DNA of 57,745 nucleotides, taken from contig OMVW01000008.1 in NCBI GenBank assembly GCA_900314595.1, positions 1-57,745 on the forward strand. The letters run 5' to 3'. Every line of letters begins with the position of its first letter. Within the stretch, counting starts at the first letter, position 1. Under the pieces are notes generated by a model. It saw nothing but the letters and a program-made list of their open reading frames with translations, had not been told where the DNA came from and ran no database searches. The position numbers and the translations under genes are program-made. This document shows positions 36,259 to 45,367 of this stretch, one piece after another. The stretch is from an uncultured Dialister sp. (GTDB lineage Bacteria; Bacillota; Negativicutes; Veillonellales; Dialisteraceae).

Positions 36259-37139
36259 GCAGCGCCTCCCCAGTAACGAATGGCCTTAAGGGATTCATAG
36301 GAGAGACGGCCGGGGAAGGCCTTCAGCTCCTCAAGGGCGGAAAGGGCCGCTTTCCTGTCCCGGCGGGCCACGGCCAGTTCCAGGGCAAGGCGGATGAATT
36401 CTTCCGAATCCTGCAGATTTTTCCTGGCAAGGGTGATGAGCGCTTCCGCATGGCTGTATTCATGAAGTTTGATGGCAAGACGGATGGAATGGACCCGCCA
36501 CTCCGGTTCATCCGGCAGCCGGTCCGCCAGTTTTTCCAGGACTTTGAGGAGGGCTTTTTCCCTTTCCTTCCGCTGGTTTTCATCGCCATAACGGCCGTCC
36601 AGAAATTCCATGAGTTTATGGGCATATTCTTTCAGAAACGGTATTTCCTCCCCGCTTCCTATTACATTTTTCAGCTGCTTTTCCAGCCCGAAAATGGCAG
36701 AAGTGATCTTTTCCGTCCTGGCGGTGATGAGGGAAACGGCATAATAAGATATTTCCCGGTCCCCGTCATGGACTGCTTCGCGGAGGATTTCCGGATTATC
36801 CACCACTTCCTGGGTAATGGCTGTCATAAAGAGCCGGCGTTTCAACCGGTCATTCCCTATGAGATCCATATCCCGGAAGGGCACGATATCTGACTGGTAG
36901 ATCATACCGCTAATGGCAGAAGACTCATCCTGATCCGGCCGGTCATCTGCCCCGACAATCCTCTTATGATGGCGAAAGCTCAGGACGTGCCAGATGAGAA
37001 AGGAAAGGAAACCGATCACCGGAAGACAGAAGACGAGGAGCGTCTCGGCCCCTGCCTGCTTCCAGCCCGCTTTCCGCCTCATCACAAGGAAATACAGGAG
37101 AGTGATGGCCAGATGGATGCAGATATATTCTATCTCCAT
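36255..37139 (-). CDS. pelE: PelE-like membrane protein with helical repeats
   Basis: 294 residues from ATG 37139, one base after the pelD stop; an earlier in-frame start lies inside pelD. Two N-terminal membrane helices (about residues 5-20 and 30-53), then a soluble all-helical region of TPR or HEAT type, with segments such as DGDREISYYAVSLI and YSHAEALITLARKN. This is the layout of PelE, which joins PelD to PelF. Sequence similarity alone is weak; identification rests on layout and place between pelD and the deacetylase. Confidence 0.72.
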   Translation of the reverse strand: MEIEYICIHLAITLLYFLVMRRKAGWKQAGAETLLVFCLPVIGFLSFLIWHVLSFRHHKRIVGADDRPDQDESSAISGMIYQSDIVPFRDMDLIGNDRLKRRLFMTAITQEVVDNPEILREAVHDGDREISYYAVSLITARTEKITSAIFGLEKQLKNVIGSGEEIPFLKEYAHKLMEFLDGRYGDENQRKEREKALLKVLEKLADRLPDEPEWRVHSIRLAIKLHEYSHAEALITLARKNLQDSEEFIRLALELAVARRDRKAALSALEELKAFPGRLSYESLKAIRYWGGAA

Positions 37140-37140
37140 G

Positions 37141-39261
37141 CTATACCACCTCTTCCTTTCGCAGGACGGACAGCCCGGCTTTGCGGAAACGTTCTTCAAT
37201 CAAAGGAAGAGCATCCCCTGGCGTATCCGGGAAGAGCACTGCATAACCATCCCTGTATTCGCCGATGAAATCTTCGCTGTAAATGCAGGAGCAGACTTTT
37301 TCACTGAGCCCTGCGGGAGTCAGACCATTGCTGTCCAGGATGAAAAGCTGGCCCGGATCATCTTGAAGCTTCTGGTGACGGGTGTGAAGGATTGTTATCA
37401 TCTGTTCAAAAGATTCCCTGCGAAGGATGCGGGTATCCGGCAGGAATTTCCCGGCCCCCTGCGCTTCGTCCCAGGCAGCTGCACGGGAAAGGGCGCTGCC
37501 TGCAAGGCGGGCGATGAGGGAGAGCTGGCATTCTTCGTGGTAGCTCCACTGGTCGAAGGAAAGACCGTACAGCTCAATCACCGCCACCACCTTTCCATCG
37601 GCCATGACCGGAGCAGCCAGGTCCGGCGCATCTTCAAGGAATTGGCGGTTCATGAAAATTTTCCCATTCTCCATGAGACTGGTGAGGTAGGAATGTTTAC
37701 TTATTTCCAGAGAAGCAGGGCGGATGGCGGCCCGTCTTCCCAGATGGACCCTGCGGCGCAGGGTACGGCCGTCCCCGCCTGCTGCATAAATGGCAAGATC
37801 GGAGATATCCAGCAGTTCCGAAGTGACTGCTGCGGTGCCTGTATAAATTTCTTCTTCTTCTCTGCTGTCCAGCTGATGAATGATATGGTATACGCGGCCC
37901 AGGCTGTCTTCGGAATTGACGACCTGACGATACAGCTTGTCACGGACGTTCTGGCTTTCCCTCAGAAGGTTCCTTAAGAAAGAAATCTGTGCCTTGTCCC
38001 GGCTTTCCTGCCATTTCGCCGCATCTTCCTCATATTTCTCACGGTCTGCGAAATAACCGGTGAGGACGGAAATAAAGAAATAGGAAATCAGGTGAAGGAA
38101 GGACATGGGATCGTAAAGCATGGAATAAGGGTCCCTGCCGCTCGTCACCATCTGGGTGATCAGGAGAATCACCGAGAGGGCGCCTGCCAGGAGGGACTGC
38201 TGCTTTCCGTAAAGGAGACCCATGGTCCCGATGTAAAGATAATTGAAGTCAAAAGGAGAGCGGGAGCCGGAAATAATGCGCACCGCCAGTACGAGGGCCA
38301 TGATGAGGAAGCCTGCGATATTTTCGGCAAATGGAACGAGCCGTTCCAGCCGGTCTTTCTTTTCTTTTTTCTTCTGAAGCTCTTTTTCATCGGCCTGCTG
38401 TTTCTTATAGGCGCCGATGATTTCCTCTACAGCCTGTCTGATTTCCTCCCGGTCATCATTACGGGAAGACCAGCCCAGTTTATTTTCCGCAAGGCTTCCG
38501 TCCAGGAGGGCACTTCCATAAATCAGATGGTGGTCCAGCTCTTCATCCGAAAGATTTTCCGGGAAATCGGTCTCCGGAAGGCGGATTCCTTCCGGAAGGA
38601 GAGGAGTTGCCAAGGCAGAGAATTCATCCCAGGTCAGAGAAGTGCCCGGTCCCAGATGGACGATTTCCAGATCTTTTCCTGAAAGGACACAGCGGAGAAG
38701 TCCGTAAGCCGCATCCCCGGCAGAAAGGAAGGGCTGAGAAGACGCAGTGAGGATGGGGGCTTTTTCTCCACGGAAGGCATGATCCAGGATTTCCCCGATA
38801 AGACCGTCTCCCGGTTTCTGTCCCTTCCCGTAGAGAGAAGGAATGCGGACGAGGGTGATGGTCAGCTTTTCATTGGTCCGCCAGATGGAAGCCAGTGATT
38901 CCATACGGCGGAAACGGCGGCCCTTCCGGTTCAGCGGATCCTCTATCGAATCTTCCAACGCATGGATGCCCGGATGGAAAACGCCTGCCTCCTCCAGAAG
39001 GAGGATGTGGGAAACTTTCGCCTTCATGGCATGAGAAAGAAGCTGGTCCAGATGCGCAATGCAGTCGTCCCGCTCCGACTCCAGCCTGTAAATCAGGACG
39101 TCCGGAAGTTTTGCTGCAAAATAATCGGCCATATTCTCATCGGAAAGCTCTTTTTCCGGAATAAGGACAGCCCAGTCCTCTTTCTCAAATACTTCAGTCA
39201 GTTCTTCAGCCAGAAAGGCAGGAATGCCCACCAGCAGAAGGCGCTTTTTTACGGTTGCCAT
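37141..39261 (-). CDS. pelD: PelD-like receptor: SDR-like domain, membrane helices, GAF, degenerate GGDEF
   Basis: 706 residues. Residues 1-280: Rossmann/SDR-like domain (LLLVGIPAFLAEEL with a degraded glycine motif; VRIPSLYGKG). Residues about 312-405: four membrane helices. About 410-445: coiled coil. About 450-600: GAF domain. About 610-706: shortened GGDEF domain in which the active-site loop reads EYRDGY (668-673), so no cyclase activity is expected. The I-site RxxD reads YSED (661-664), keeping Asp but losing Arg. Gram-positive PelD proteins also carry an SDR-like N-terminus as I recall. First gene of the operon; CAGGGA precedes its ATG. Confidence 0.85.
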   Translation of the reverse strand: MATVKKRLLLVGIPAFLAEELTEVFEKEDWAVLIPEKELSDENMADYFAAKLPDVLIYRLESERDDCIAHLDQLLSHAMKAKVSHILLLEEAGVFHPGIHALEDSIEDPLNRKGRRFRRMESLASIWRTNEKLTITLVRIPSLYGKGQKPGDGLIGEILDHAFRGEKAPILTASSQPFLSAGDAAYGLLRCVLSGKDLEIVHLGPGTSLTWDEFSALATPLLPEGIRLPETDFPENLSDEELDHHLIYGSALLDGSLAENKLGWSSRNDDREEIRQAVEEIIGAYKKQQADEKELQKKKEKKDRLERLVPFAENIAGFLIMALVLAVRIISGSRSPFDFNYLYIGTMGLLYGKQQSLLAGALSVILLITQMVTSGRDPYSMLYDPMSFLHLISYFFISVLTGYFADREKYEEDAAKWQESRDKAQISFLRNLLRESQNVRDKLYRQVVNSEDSLGRVYHIIHQLDSREEEEIYTGTAAVTSELLDISDLAIYAAGGDGRTLRRRVHLGRRAAIRPASLEISKHSYLTSLMENGKIFMNRQFLEDAPDLAAPVMADGKVVAVIELYGLSFDQWSYHEECQLSLIARLAGSALSRAAAWDEAQGAGKFLPDTRILRRESFEQMITILHTRHQKLQDDPGQLFILDSNGLTPAGLSEKVCSCIYSEDFIGEYRDGYAVLFPDTPGDALPLIEERFRKAGLSVLRKEEVV

Positions 39262-39777
39262 AAAGATGTCCCTGCTTTATTTATAATGTAAAAAATATTA
39301 TTATATACCATATTAATATAACATATAGTTAACAATTCTCAATATGCGCGGGATATACATTTCATTCAGAAGAAATAAAATTCCCTGCAGGCGGCTCAAA
39401 ATGACAATAAACAGGCACGAAATGATGGGAGATGGAAATTTCCTGCAGGGCCGGGATTGACAAATAACCTGATTTGATCCGTTTAAAACAGAATATTCAT
39501 AAAATTAATCGATTTAAATAAATTTGTTTTATTTATAAAAACAGGCGTATTTTTTCATCCATGGAAATATACGCTCCGCCCGGGACTTTTCAGGGAGAAA
39601 ACAGGATCCCCCAGAGAAAGGAATGATGAATTTCTCCGATCAATACAGGACTTAACCATGATTATTTCCCTTCGGTAACGAATGATTGTGAACCCTCTGT
39701 CCCCGACGACAGATGTTCTTCCGGGAAAGAGACGGCAGCTTTTTCCATAATAAATTATTATCAGGTGCTAATCCCTA

Positions 39778-39807
39778 TTGACAGATTAAATAAATTCAAG
39801 GTATAAT
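39778..39807 (+). promoter_or_regulatory. strong sigma-A promoter of porin 2
   Basis: TTGACA (39778-39783), 18-base spacer, TATAAT (39802-39807): both hexamers are consensus. It leaves a leader of about 95 bases. The rest of 39262-39770 is AT-rich, must hold the divergent pel promoter, and shows no gene. Confidence 0.85.
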
Positions 39808-39910
39808 GTTTTAGTTTCATGAGAGAAAAATCATTCAGAATAGAAATAACGTTTAAAAATATTATTGTTGAGAATTTAATAAGAGAGCGCAAGCTCAAAA
39901 GGAGAGAGAA

Positions 39911-41821
39911 ATGAAGCACAGCCTTCTGAAAATCGCAGCCGCAGCCGTTATGACCTGCGCAGCATGGACCGTTTCCGCAGCCAATCCCTTTGCAGACGTG
40001 GATGAATCTTCCTGGGCCTACAAAGCCGTTTCCCAGCTGTCTGAAGATAATGTGATCGACGGATATCCGGACGGCACCTTCCGCGGGGACAAGAATGTGA
40101 GCCGCTACGAACTGGCCCAGATCATCGCCCGCCTCATGCAGAAAGAAAACCTCAGCGATTCCCAGAAAGCAACCGTGCAGAAACTCTCCGCCGAATATGC
40201 AGACGAATTGACAAGCCTGGGCGTTCGTGTTTCCGAACTGGAAAAGAAGACGGGAAATCTTTCCGTCATCACCGAACTCCGCGTCCAGGACGTACCGAGA
40301 TACTCCAATATTTTCAAATCGGATAAAGAAAAATACGACGAACTTTCTCTCCGTACCCGTGTAAACATCATGGCCAATGTGAATCCCCGTTCCACCGTCT
40401 ATGGCCAGCTCGAATCCTTCACCAGCCTGAACGGCAAAGACGTCTTTGACCCGAACATGTACAACTGGAAATCCGAAAACGATGATTCCATCAGAAGCGG
40501 ACATGGCGACAGCGATATGCACATGAACCGCCTGTGGGCTACCTACCACTTCGGCAAGAAACAGGATACTTCCAAACTTCCCTTCGGACCCTCTAAAAAC
40601 CTCATCGGTATCGGCCAGTTCCCGGTCAAAATGGGTGTCACCGGTTATACCTATGACGGACAGTTCAAAGGTGCCTTCGTATCCTTCGGCGACTACCAGA
40701 AAGGCGGAAGATTCACCATCGCCCACGGCCGTGCCACCGATATCAACTACAACTATACAGGACCGATGATGAGAGGGATCAATACCGCTCCTCTGGCAAA
40801 AGCCTTGATTGGCAGCAAAGCAGATGATCTTAAAGCACTGGCAGGCAGCCTCATGGGAAATCCAGAGCTTATGGCACAGCTTCAGAAGTTAGCTCCAGCG
40901 GAATTAGCCGGTCTCTCTAAAAATTTGGCTACTCTCCAGAGCAGCAATAATACATCTGAGATGATTGGTGCTATGAAAGGCCTTGGTTCCAATTTGTCCG
41001 GTATTGGCAGCAAAATGGCTGCTGTAGGTACTGCAACCAGCAATCAGCAGTTGATTGCTCAGGGAACCCAGCTTTCTACTGCCGGCAATGGCATTTCAGC
41101 TACCGCTGCCAAGACAGCTGACGGACTCACCGGCACCGGTTATTTCGATCCGAATACCAGCATTCTTTACCCCATGGGTTCCGATACCGTTATGGGCTGG
41201 GGCGAAGATGAAGACGTACCTGTTACCTATATGTCCTATATTTACAAAAAGCCGATGAACTGGGAATTCCACGCCTATGCCATGAAGGCCAATGGACCGG
41301 TAGGAAATATCTGCAAAGCTTATGGCTTTGCCGGCGCTTACTACATCACCCCGAAATGGCATATCCAGGGTGAATATGTCAAGAACCTGCGGAAACTCCC
41401 GCTGAACAATGAAAAGCCATACTCCTTCAACTATGGACTTCATTACGGCACCACCAATATTCTCCAGAAGGGCTCCTACCAGATTGGTCTGGACTATGTA
41501 TACAGCCAGGCAGGCACCTATTTCGGCGGCTCCTCCGATGCCATTACCGACCAGTACATGGGACACGTTTACAAAAACTGGCATGGTATGAAGAATGTTC
41601 CGGCTTACTTTGCTGATAAAGTAGATGGAATCAATGCACTTGGTCCTGTAGAATCCAACAAACATAACTACGGCGGTGCTAAATTCTTCCTGGCCAAAGC
41701 AGGCTTCGTACCCATGAAAGGTCTCCTCATCGAAGCAGAATACGGCTTCAAGGCAGAAGACATGGGTGGCCGCAAGATGGATGACATGCTCATGCTGAAG
41801 GCGACTGCGTATATTAAGTAA
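39911..41821 (+). CDS. OmpM-like outer-membrane porin with SLH domain, paralogue 2, with helical insert
   Basis: 636 residues. Signal peptide ending VSA, SLH domain (NPFADVDESSWAYKAVSQL, DGYPDGTF, RYELAQIIARLM), coiled coil (LGVRVSELEKKTG) and a beta barrel. It is about 220 residues longer than porin 1. Residues about 293-405 are Ala/Gly/Leu/Ser-rich and look helical (SKADDLKALAGSLMG, NLSGIGSKMAAVGTA), with more A/T-ending codons (TTA, TTG, ACT) than the flanks. This block probably forms a large surface loop or plug gained by recombination. The last residues are TAYIK, not the usual aromatic. The gene is divergent from the pel operon and GGAGAGAG precedes its ATG. Confidence 0.9.
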   Translation: MKHSLLKIAAAAVMTCAAWTVSAANPFADVDESSWAYKAVSQLSEDNVIDGYPDGTFRGDKNVSRYELAQIIARLMQKENLSDSQKATVQKLSAEYADELTSLGVRVSELEKKTGNLSVITELRVQDVPRYSNIFKSDKEKYDELSLRTRVNIMANVNPRSTVYGQLESFTSLNGKDVFDPNMYNWKSENDDSIRSGHGDSDMHMNRLWATYHFGKKQDTSKLPFGPSKNLIGIGQFPVKMGVTGYTYDGQFKGAFVSFGDYQKGGRFTIAHGRATDINYNYTGPMMRGINTAPLAKALIGSKADDLKALAGSLMGNPELMAQLQKLAPAELAGLSKNLATLQSSNNTSEMIGAMKGLGSNLSGIGSKMAAVGTATSNQQLIAQGTQLSTAGNGISATAAKTADGLTGTGYFDPNTSILYPMGSDTVMGWGEDEDVPVTYMSYIYKKPMNWEFHAYAMKANGPVGNICKAYGFAGAYYITPKWHIQGEYVKNLRKLPLNNEKPYSFNYGLHYGTTNILQKGSYQIGLDYVYSQAGTYFGGSSDAITDQYMGHVYKNWHGMKNVPAYFADKVDGINALGPVESNKHNYGGAKFFLAKAGFVPMKGLLIEAEYGFKAEDMGGRKMDDMLMLKATAYIK

Positions 41822-41825
41822 GAGA

Positions 41826-41945
41826 CAATTGTCGATTTTTATGGATAGAGTCAGAATCGATTTTCGTTCTTCGTGATTCGTGATTCGTTGTTCGTAAAGG
41901 TGGCGCCCTTTGAAAAGAAGGGGCGCCATTTTTGTGTGGGGATTT
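41826..41945 (+). repeat. alpha-type modular repeat terminating porin 2
   Basis: Starts 5 bases after the stop: GACAATTGTC, GAGTCAGAATCG, TTCGTGATTCGTGATTCG heptamers, AAAGGTGGCGCC, hairpin TGGCGCCC (41901-41908) / GGGCGCCA (41921-41928), TTTTTGTG. A textbook member of the family. Confidence 0.88.
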
Positions 41946-42084
41946 TATGATGAAAGGCTTTGGCATCGGGAATTTTCGGGGATATTTCTGGAATATCGGA
42001 GGTCCCGGGCAGGGGCGGCGCATATTTGTGGGCGCTGCAGTTTTATATTTTGCCGCTGGCCCTCATTTTGGTCTTGCAGCGTTC

Positions 42085-42290
42085 AAACACCTATCCGCCC
42101 TGACGGGCACCTTTCCATCCGGGGAAGGTGGTGCCCGATAGTATGCTGACCGATAGAGATAACTATCCTGCCAGAGGATCGTGCCGAAGAAAATTTTACT
42201 GCACTGCATGTTCATGGCACATGTGAGGAAATGGTAAAGCATACTATCGGGCTCCACCCTTTCGAGTGCTGAAAGGGTGGCCGGTTAAGT
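42085..42290. repeat. delta repeat with 14-base terminal inverted repeats
   Basis: CCCGATAGTATGCT (42134-42147) and AGCATACTATCGGG (42238-42251) are perfect inverted repeats 90 bases apart. Outside them are a gamma-like CACCTTTCC / GGAAGGTG stem (left) and CACCCTTTC / GAAAGGGTG stem (right). A diverged relative is at 46495-46700. It looks like a small non-coding mobile or structured element. 41946-42084 and 42291-42420 show no gene. Confidence 0.65.
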
Positions 42291-42426
42291 TTATCTATCG
42301 TGCCAGGCACATATGGGCCTGATTGATGAATGGAACCGGGCTCCATTGATTCTGACCCAAAGACGAGGACCCGGAGGGGGCCTTTCCGTGGGGGATTAAG
42401 GCAGCCGGCGTGAAATCAAAGGCACA

Positions 42427-42463
42427 CAAAAAAGACCGCATCTTTCGATACGGCCTTTTTCTA
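42427..42463 (-). terminator. terminator of the acyl-CoA ligase gene
   Basis: On the minus strand AAAAAGGCCG / CGGTCTTTTTT hairpin with a T run, about 55 bases after the stop. Confidence 0.8.
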
Positions 42464-42515
42464 TTTTCACTAAGCCAACCACTGACAGATAACGGCCAAT
42501 GGCTGACGGCTTACA

Positions 42516-43955
42516 TTATTTATTTCTCAGCGCCCGCTTCAGAATCTTCCCGGATGCGTTCTTGGGCAGGGCATCCATGGGGATGAACCGTCTCGGAATC
42601 TTGTAACCTGCCAGGTTTTTGGTGAGGTAGCGGCGGATTTTTGCTTCGTCATAGGCATAGCCCGGTTTCATGACTACATAGGCCCAGACGACTTGTCCTC
42701 TGAGGGCATCGGGATGGCCGACTACGGCACATTCGGAGACCCCTTCCACTTCATAAATGCAGCCTTCTACTTCACCGGGGTAAATATTTTCCCCGTTTAC
42801 AATGATGAGATCTTTCAGGCGGTCTACGATGTAGATGAAATTGTCTTCATCCATGTAGGCCAGATCGCCCGTATGGAGCCAGCCGTCCGGTTCTAGGACT
42901 TTGGCTGTTTCTTCCGGTTTCTTCCAGTAGCCTTTCATCACATTTCCGCCGCGTACCATGAGTTCGCCTACGGTACCGGGCTTATAGGGGCCTTCGTAAT
43001 CGGTGAGGATTTTCGCTTCCACTCCAGGGATAGCCGGTCCTACGGAGAGGTATTTCAGCTGGTCCTGGGGCAGGACGGAAACGACCGGGGAGGCTTCCGT
43101 CAAACCATAGCCTTCACGGACGGGATGATGGAAACGGTCATAGAAGGCCTGGGCAATGGGCTGGGCGATAGGTGCCCCGCCGGAAATGAAATCATGGACC
43201 GTGGAAACAAGGGACGGATCCCCATGACGGGCCAGGAGATTGTACATGGGCGGAACCATGAAAGCAATGGTCACCGCATGTTCTACGATGGCATTCATGA
43301 TTTCCGTAGGACTCTTGGTCCGGATAATGACAATCGTCCCCTGATTGTACAGTACGGAATTAATGGATGTGGTGAGCCCATAGCAATGGAACATGGGAAG
43401 CACGCAGAGGACTTTGTCTTCCGGCCTGACGATGACCATTTTTGTGAAACATTCCACATTGTCGATGAGATTCTTATGGGTCAGCATGGCCCCTTTCGGG
43501 ATGCCCGTGGTACCGGATGTATACACCAGGGCGCAGAGATCATCTTCGGTGATATCCGACGGGAACGGAGGCGCTTCTTTTGCCTTGTCTTCAGAAGCTT
43601 TGAAATCCAGATCGTGAATATCCACGGTCGGACAGGATACATTGAGCTTCGTATCTGTAATGAGAAGGGAAGTACCTGAATCTTTCAGGATATAATCCAC
43701 TTCCCGGTCTACCAGGGAATTATTGATAGGAATAAAGATGGCACCCAGGCTGACGATGGCCAGGTACGCATAAAGAAATTCAGCCCTGTTTGCCGAATAA
43801 AGGCCTACTTTCGCGCCCTTTCTGACTCCCATTTCATAGAGCGTATTCCGATACAGGCGGATCAGTTCCCGAAGTTCTCCATAGGTGACTGTGGCATCTC
43901 CCACGATGGCCATATGGGAAGCAGGAGCCGTATTTGCTAATTCATGAACAAACAT
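42516..43955 (-). CDS. AMP-binding acyl-CoA ligase
   Basis: 479 residues, a class I adenylate-forming enzyme of the fatty acid-CoA ligase type, somewhat short (usual 500-560). P-loop-like motif YTSGTTGIPKGAMLTH at about 145-160, GYGLTEASP motif, the hinge WLHTGDLAYMDEDNFIYIVDR (shown as WLHTGDLAYMDEDN), and the C-terminal catalytic Lys in NASGKILKRAL. Activates a carboxylic acid with ATP and joins it to CoA; acyl chain length cannot be set by eye. Single gene with GAGGTG upstream. Confidence 0.9.
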   Translation of the reverse strand: MFVHELANTAPASHMAIVGDATVTYGELRELIRLYRNTLYEMGVRKGAKVGLYSANRAEFLYAYLAIVSLGAIFIPINNSLVDREVDYILKDSGTSLLITDTKLNVSCPTVDIHDLDFKASEDKAKEAPPFPSDITEDDLCALVYTSGTTGIPKGAMLTHKNLIDNVECFTKMVIVRPEDKVLCVLPMFHCYGLTTSINSVLYNQGTIVIIRTKSPTEIMNAIVEHAVTIAFMVPPMYNLLARHGDPSLVSTVHDFISGGAPIAQPIAQAFYDRFHHPVREGYGLTEASPVVSVLPQDQLKYLSVGPAIPGVEAKILTDYEGPYKPGTVGELMVRGGNVMKGYWKKPEETAKVLEPDGWLHTGDLAYMDEDNFIYIVDRLKDLIIVNGENIYPGEVEGCIYEVEGVSECAVVGHPDALRGQVVWAYVVMKPGYAYDEAKIRRYLTKNLAGYKIPRRFIPMDALPKNASGKILKRALRNK

Positions 43956-44194
43956 AATGACACCTCACTTTATATACTCTTTATATTGTATCAAATAGTT
44001 GGAATATGCTCAAATGGAATTATAGGAGTCCATTGGTATACCGGAGCTGGAGATTCATACGTATCGTAAGGAATTCATGATTACAACGGCATGACATTTA
44101 TCATTCTTCTGATAGATAGCCCCGCAATACCTGCTCGCGGGAGCTTCCCCCGCGCTCGGACGCCGGACGAAATCGATATGTATAATTTTTGTCG

Positions 44195-44432
44195 AAAGTG
44201 CAGTTTCTCCTCAGCTGCCTTTGGCTGCCGGGGTATTCCTTACTTTTTCAGGCTCTTCGGGTCAGCTTCCCGGGGAACCTTTTTCGCGGGAGACCATGGA
44301 GAGGGAGCTGTTTCGTCATGTAATTTTGATGATGTCAAATATGAAAAGGCGCCTTCATGATTTCAAGGCGCCACCTTCCCGGGACTCCCGGGTATCCCCG
44401 GAAACCCCGGGAGTCCCGATTCAAAAGTTGAT
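44195..44432 (-). repeat. gamma-like palindrome and alpha-type repeat after the fructokinase
   Basis: Alpha copy on the minus strand at 44343-44432, in sense 30 bases after the ROK stop: CCCGGGGTTTCCGGGG-type words, GAAGGTGGCGCC, hairpin GGCGCCTT (44348-44355) / AAGGCGCC (44365-44372) and T-rich end. 44195-44290 has a GTGCAGTTTCTCCTC and GGGGAACC gamma-like segment. 43956-44194 holds no gene that I can support. Confidence 0.7.
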
Positions 44433-44463
44433 TTCACATATTTTATTTCATGGTTTCAATGAC

Positions 44464-45366
44464 TTATTTCAAAAGCGCCCTTCTTCCCAGCTCCAGAGCC
44501 CCCATGAGTCCTGCGTGGTCTCCCAGGGCCGGGGGAACGATGTATTTGTCGATTTTTTCATCCAGCATTTCGGAGTGGATGTAGCCATTTACGTTTTTCC
44601 TTGTTTCTTTACGCACCATATCAAAGAGCTGTGCCTGGTGCATGACGCCTCCTCCGATGATGATTCTGTCCGGGGAGTAGAGGAGGACGAGGTTGGCCAC
44701 GCCCTGACCGAGGTAGTAGGCTTCCATTTCCCAGACTTCTTTCCGGTCTCTGAGGGTTTCGCCCGGGGCGCCCCAGCGCTCTGCGATGGCCGGTCCGCAG
44801 GCATAGCCTTCGAGGCACCCGCCTGCGCCTTCTGTATCGTTATGGAAGGCGCAGCTTCCTTTGTATGTGTCTTTCGGATGGCGGAGGATCCTCATGTGGC
44901 CTGCTTCGGGATGGACGAGTCCGTGGAGGAGATGTCCGTTTGCAAAGAGTCCCACGCCGATTCCTGTGCCTACGGTCATGTAGGCCACGACTTCACATCC
45001 TTTTCCTGCTCCGTAGACGGCTTCACCGAGAGCTGCTCCGTTGACGTCCGTATCAAATTCGATGGGTACGTTCAAAGCTTTTGCAAAGGGGCCTGTGAAG
45101 TCCACGTCCTGCCAGCCTTTTTTCGGGGTGGCTTTGATATAGCCATAGGTGGTGGAATTTTTCTTCAGGTCCAGGGGGCCGAAGGAGGCGATACCCAGGG
45201 CTCTGACATTGTACTGTTTGAACCAGGCAATCATTTCCGGGATGACTTGAGCCGCCGTGGTGGTGGGGAACCGCTTTTCCGAGAGGATTTTCAGATTTCC
45301 TTCTTTCCATTCCCCGATGCCACAGATGATTTTCGTTCCGCCTGCTTCGATTCCGCCGATGAGCAT
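44464..45366 (-). CDS. ROK-family fructokinase
   Basis: 300 residues from ATG 45366 with GGAG upstream; the longer frame to 45597 overlaps the DUF523 gene and lacks a ribosome site. N-terminal ATP loop IGGIEAGGTKIICGIG, sugar-binding Glu and Asp region (IEFDTDVNGAALGEAVYG), the TVGTGIGVGLF motif, and a Zn site of the pattern H-C-H-C in HPEAGHMRI, GSCAFH and GGCLEG. This pattern and the GEWKEGNLK start match Bacillus-type ROK fructokinases (YdhR/GmuE). Converts fructose to fructose 6-phosphate, which fits the nearby pgi. Last gene of a three-gene operon. Confidence 0.9.
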   Translation of the reverse strand: MLIGGIEAGGTKIICGIGEWKEGNLKILSEKRFPTTTAAQVIPEMIAWFKQYNVRALGIASFGPLDLKKNSTTYGYIKATPKKGWQDVDFTGPFAKALNVPIEFDTDVNGAALGEAVYGAGKGCEVVAYMTVGTGIGVGLFANGHLLHGLVHPEAGHMRILRHPKDTYKGSCAFHNDTEGAGGCLEGYACGPAIAERWGAPGETLRDRKEVWEMEAYYLGQGVANLVLLYSPDRIIIGGGVMHQAQLFDMVRKETRKNVNGYIHSEMLDEKIDKYIVPPALGDHAGLMGALELGRRALLK

Positions 45367-45367
45367 A

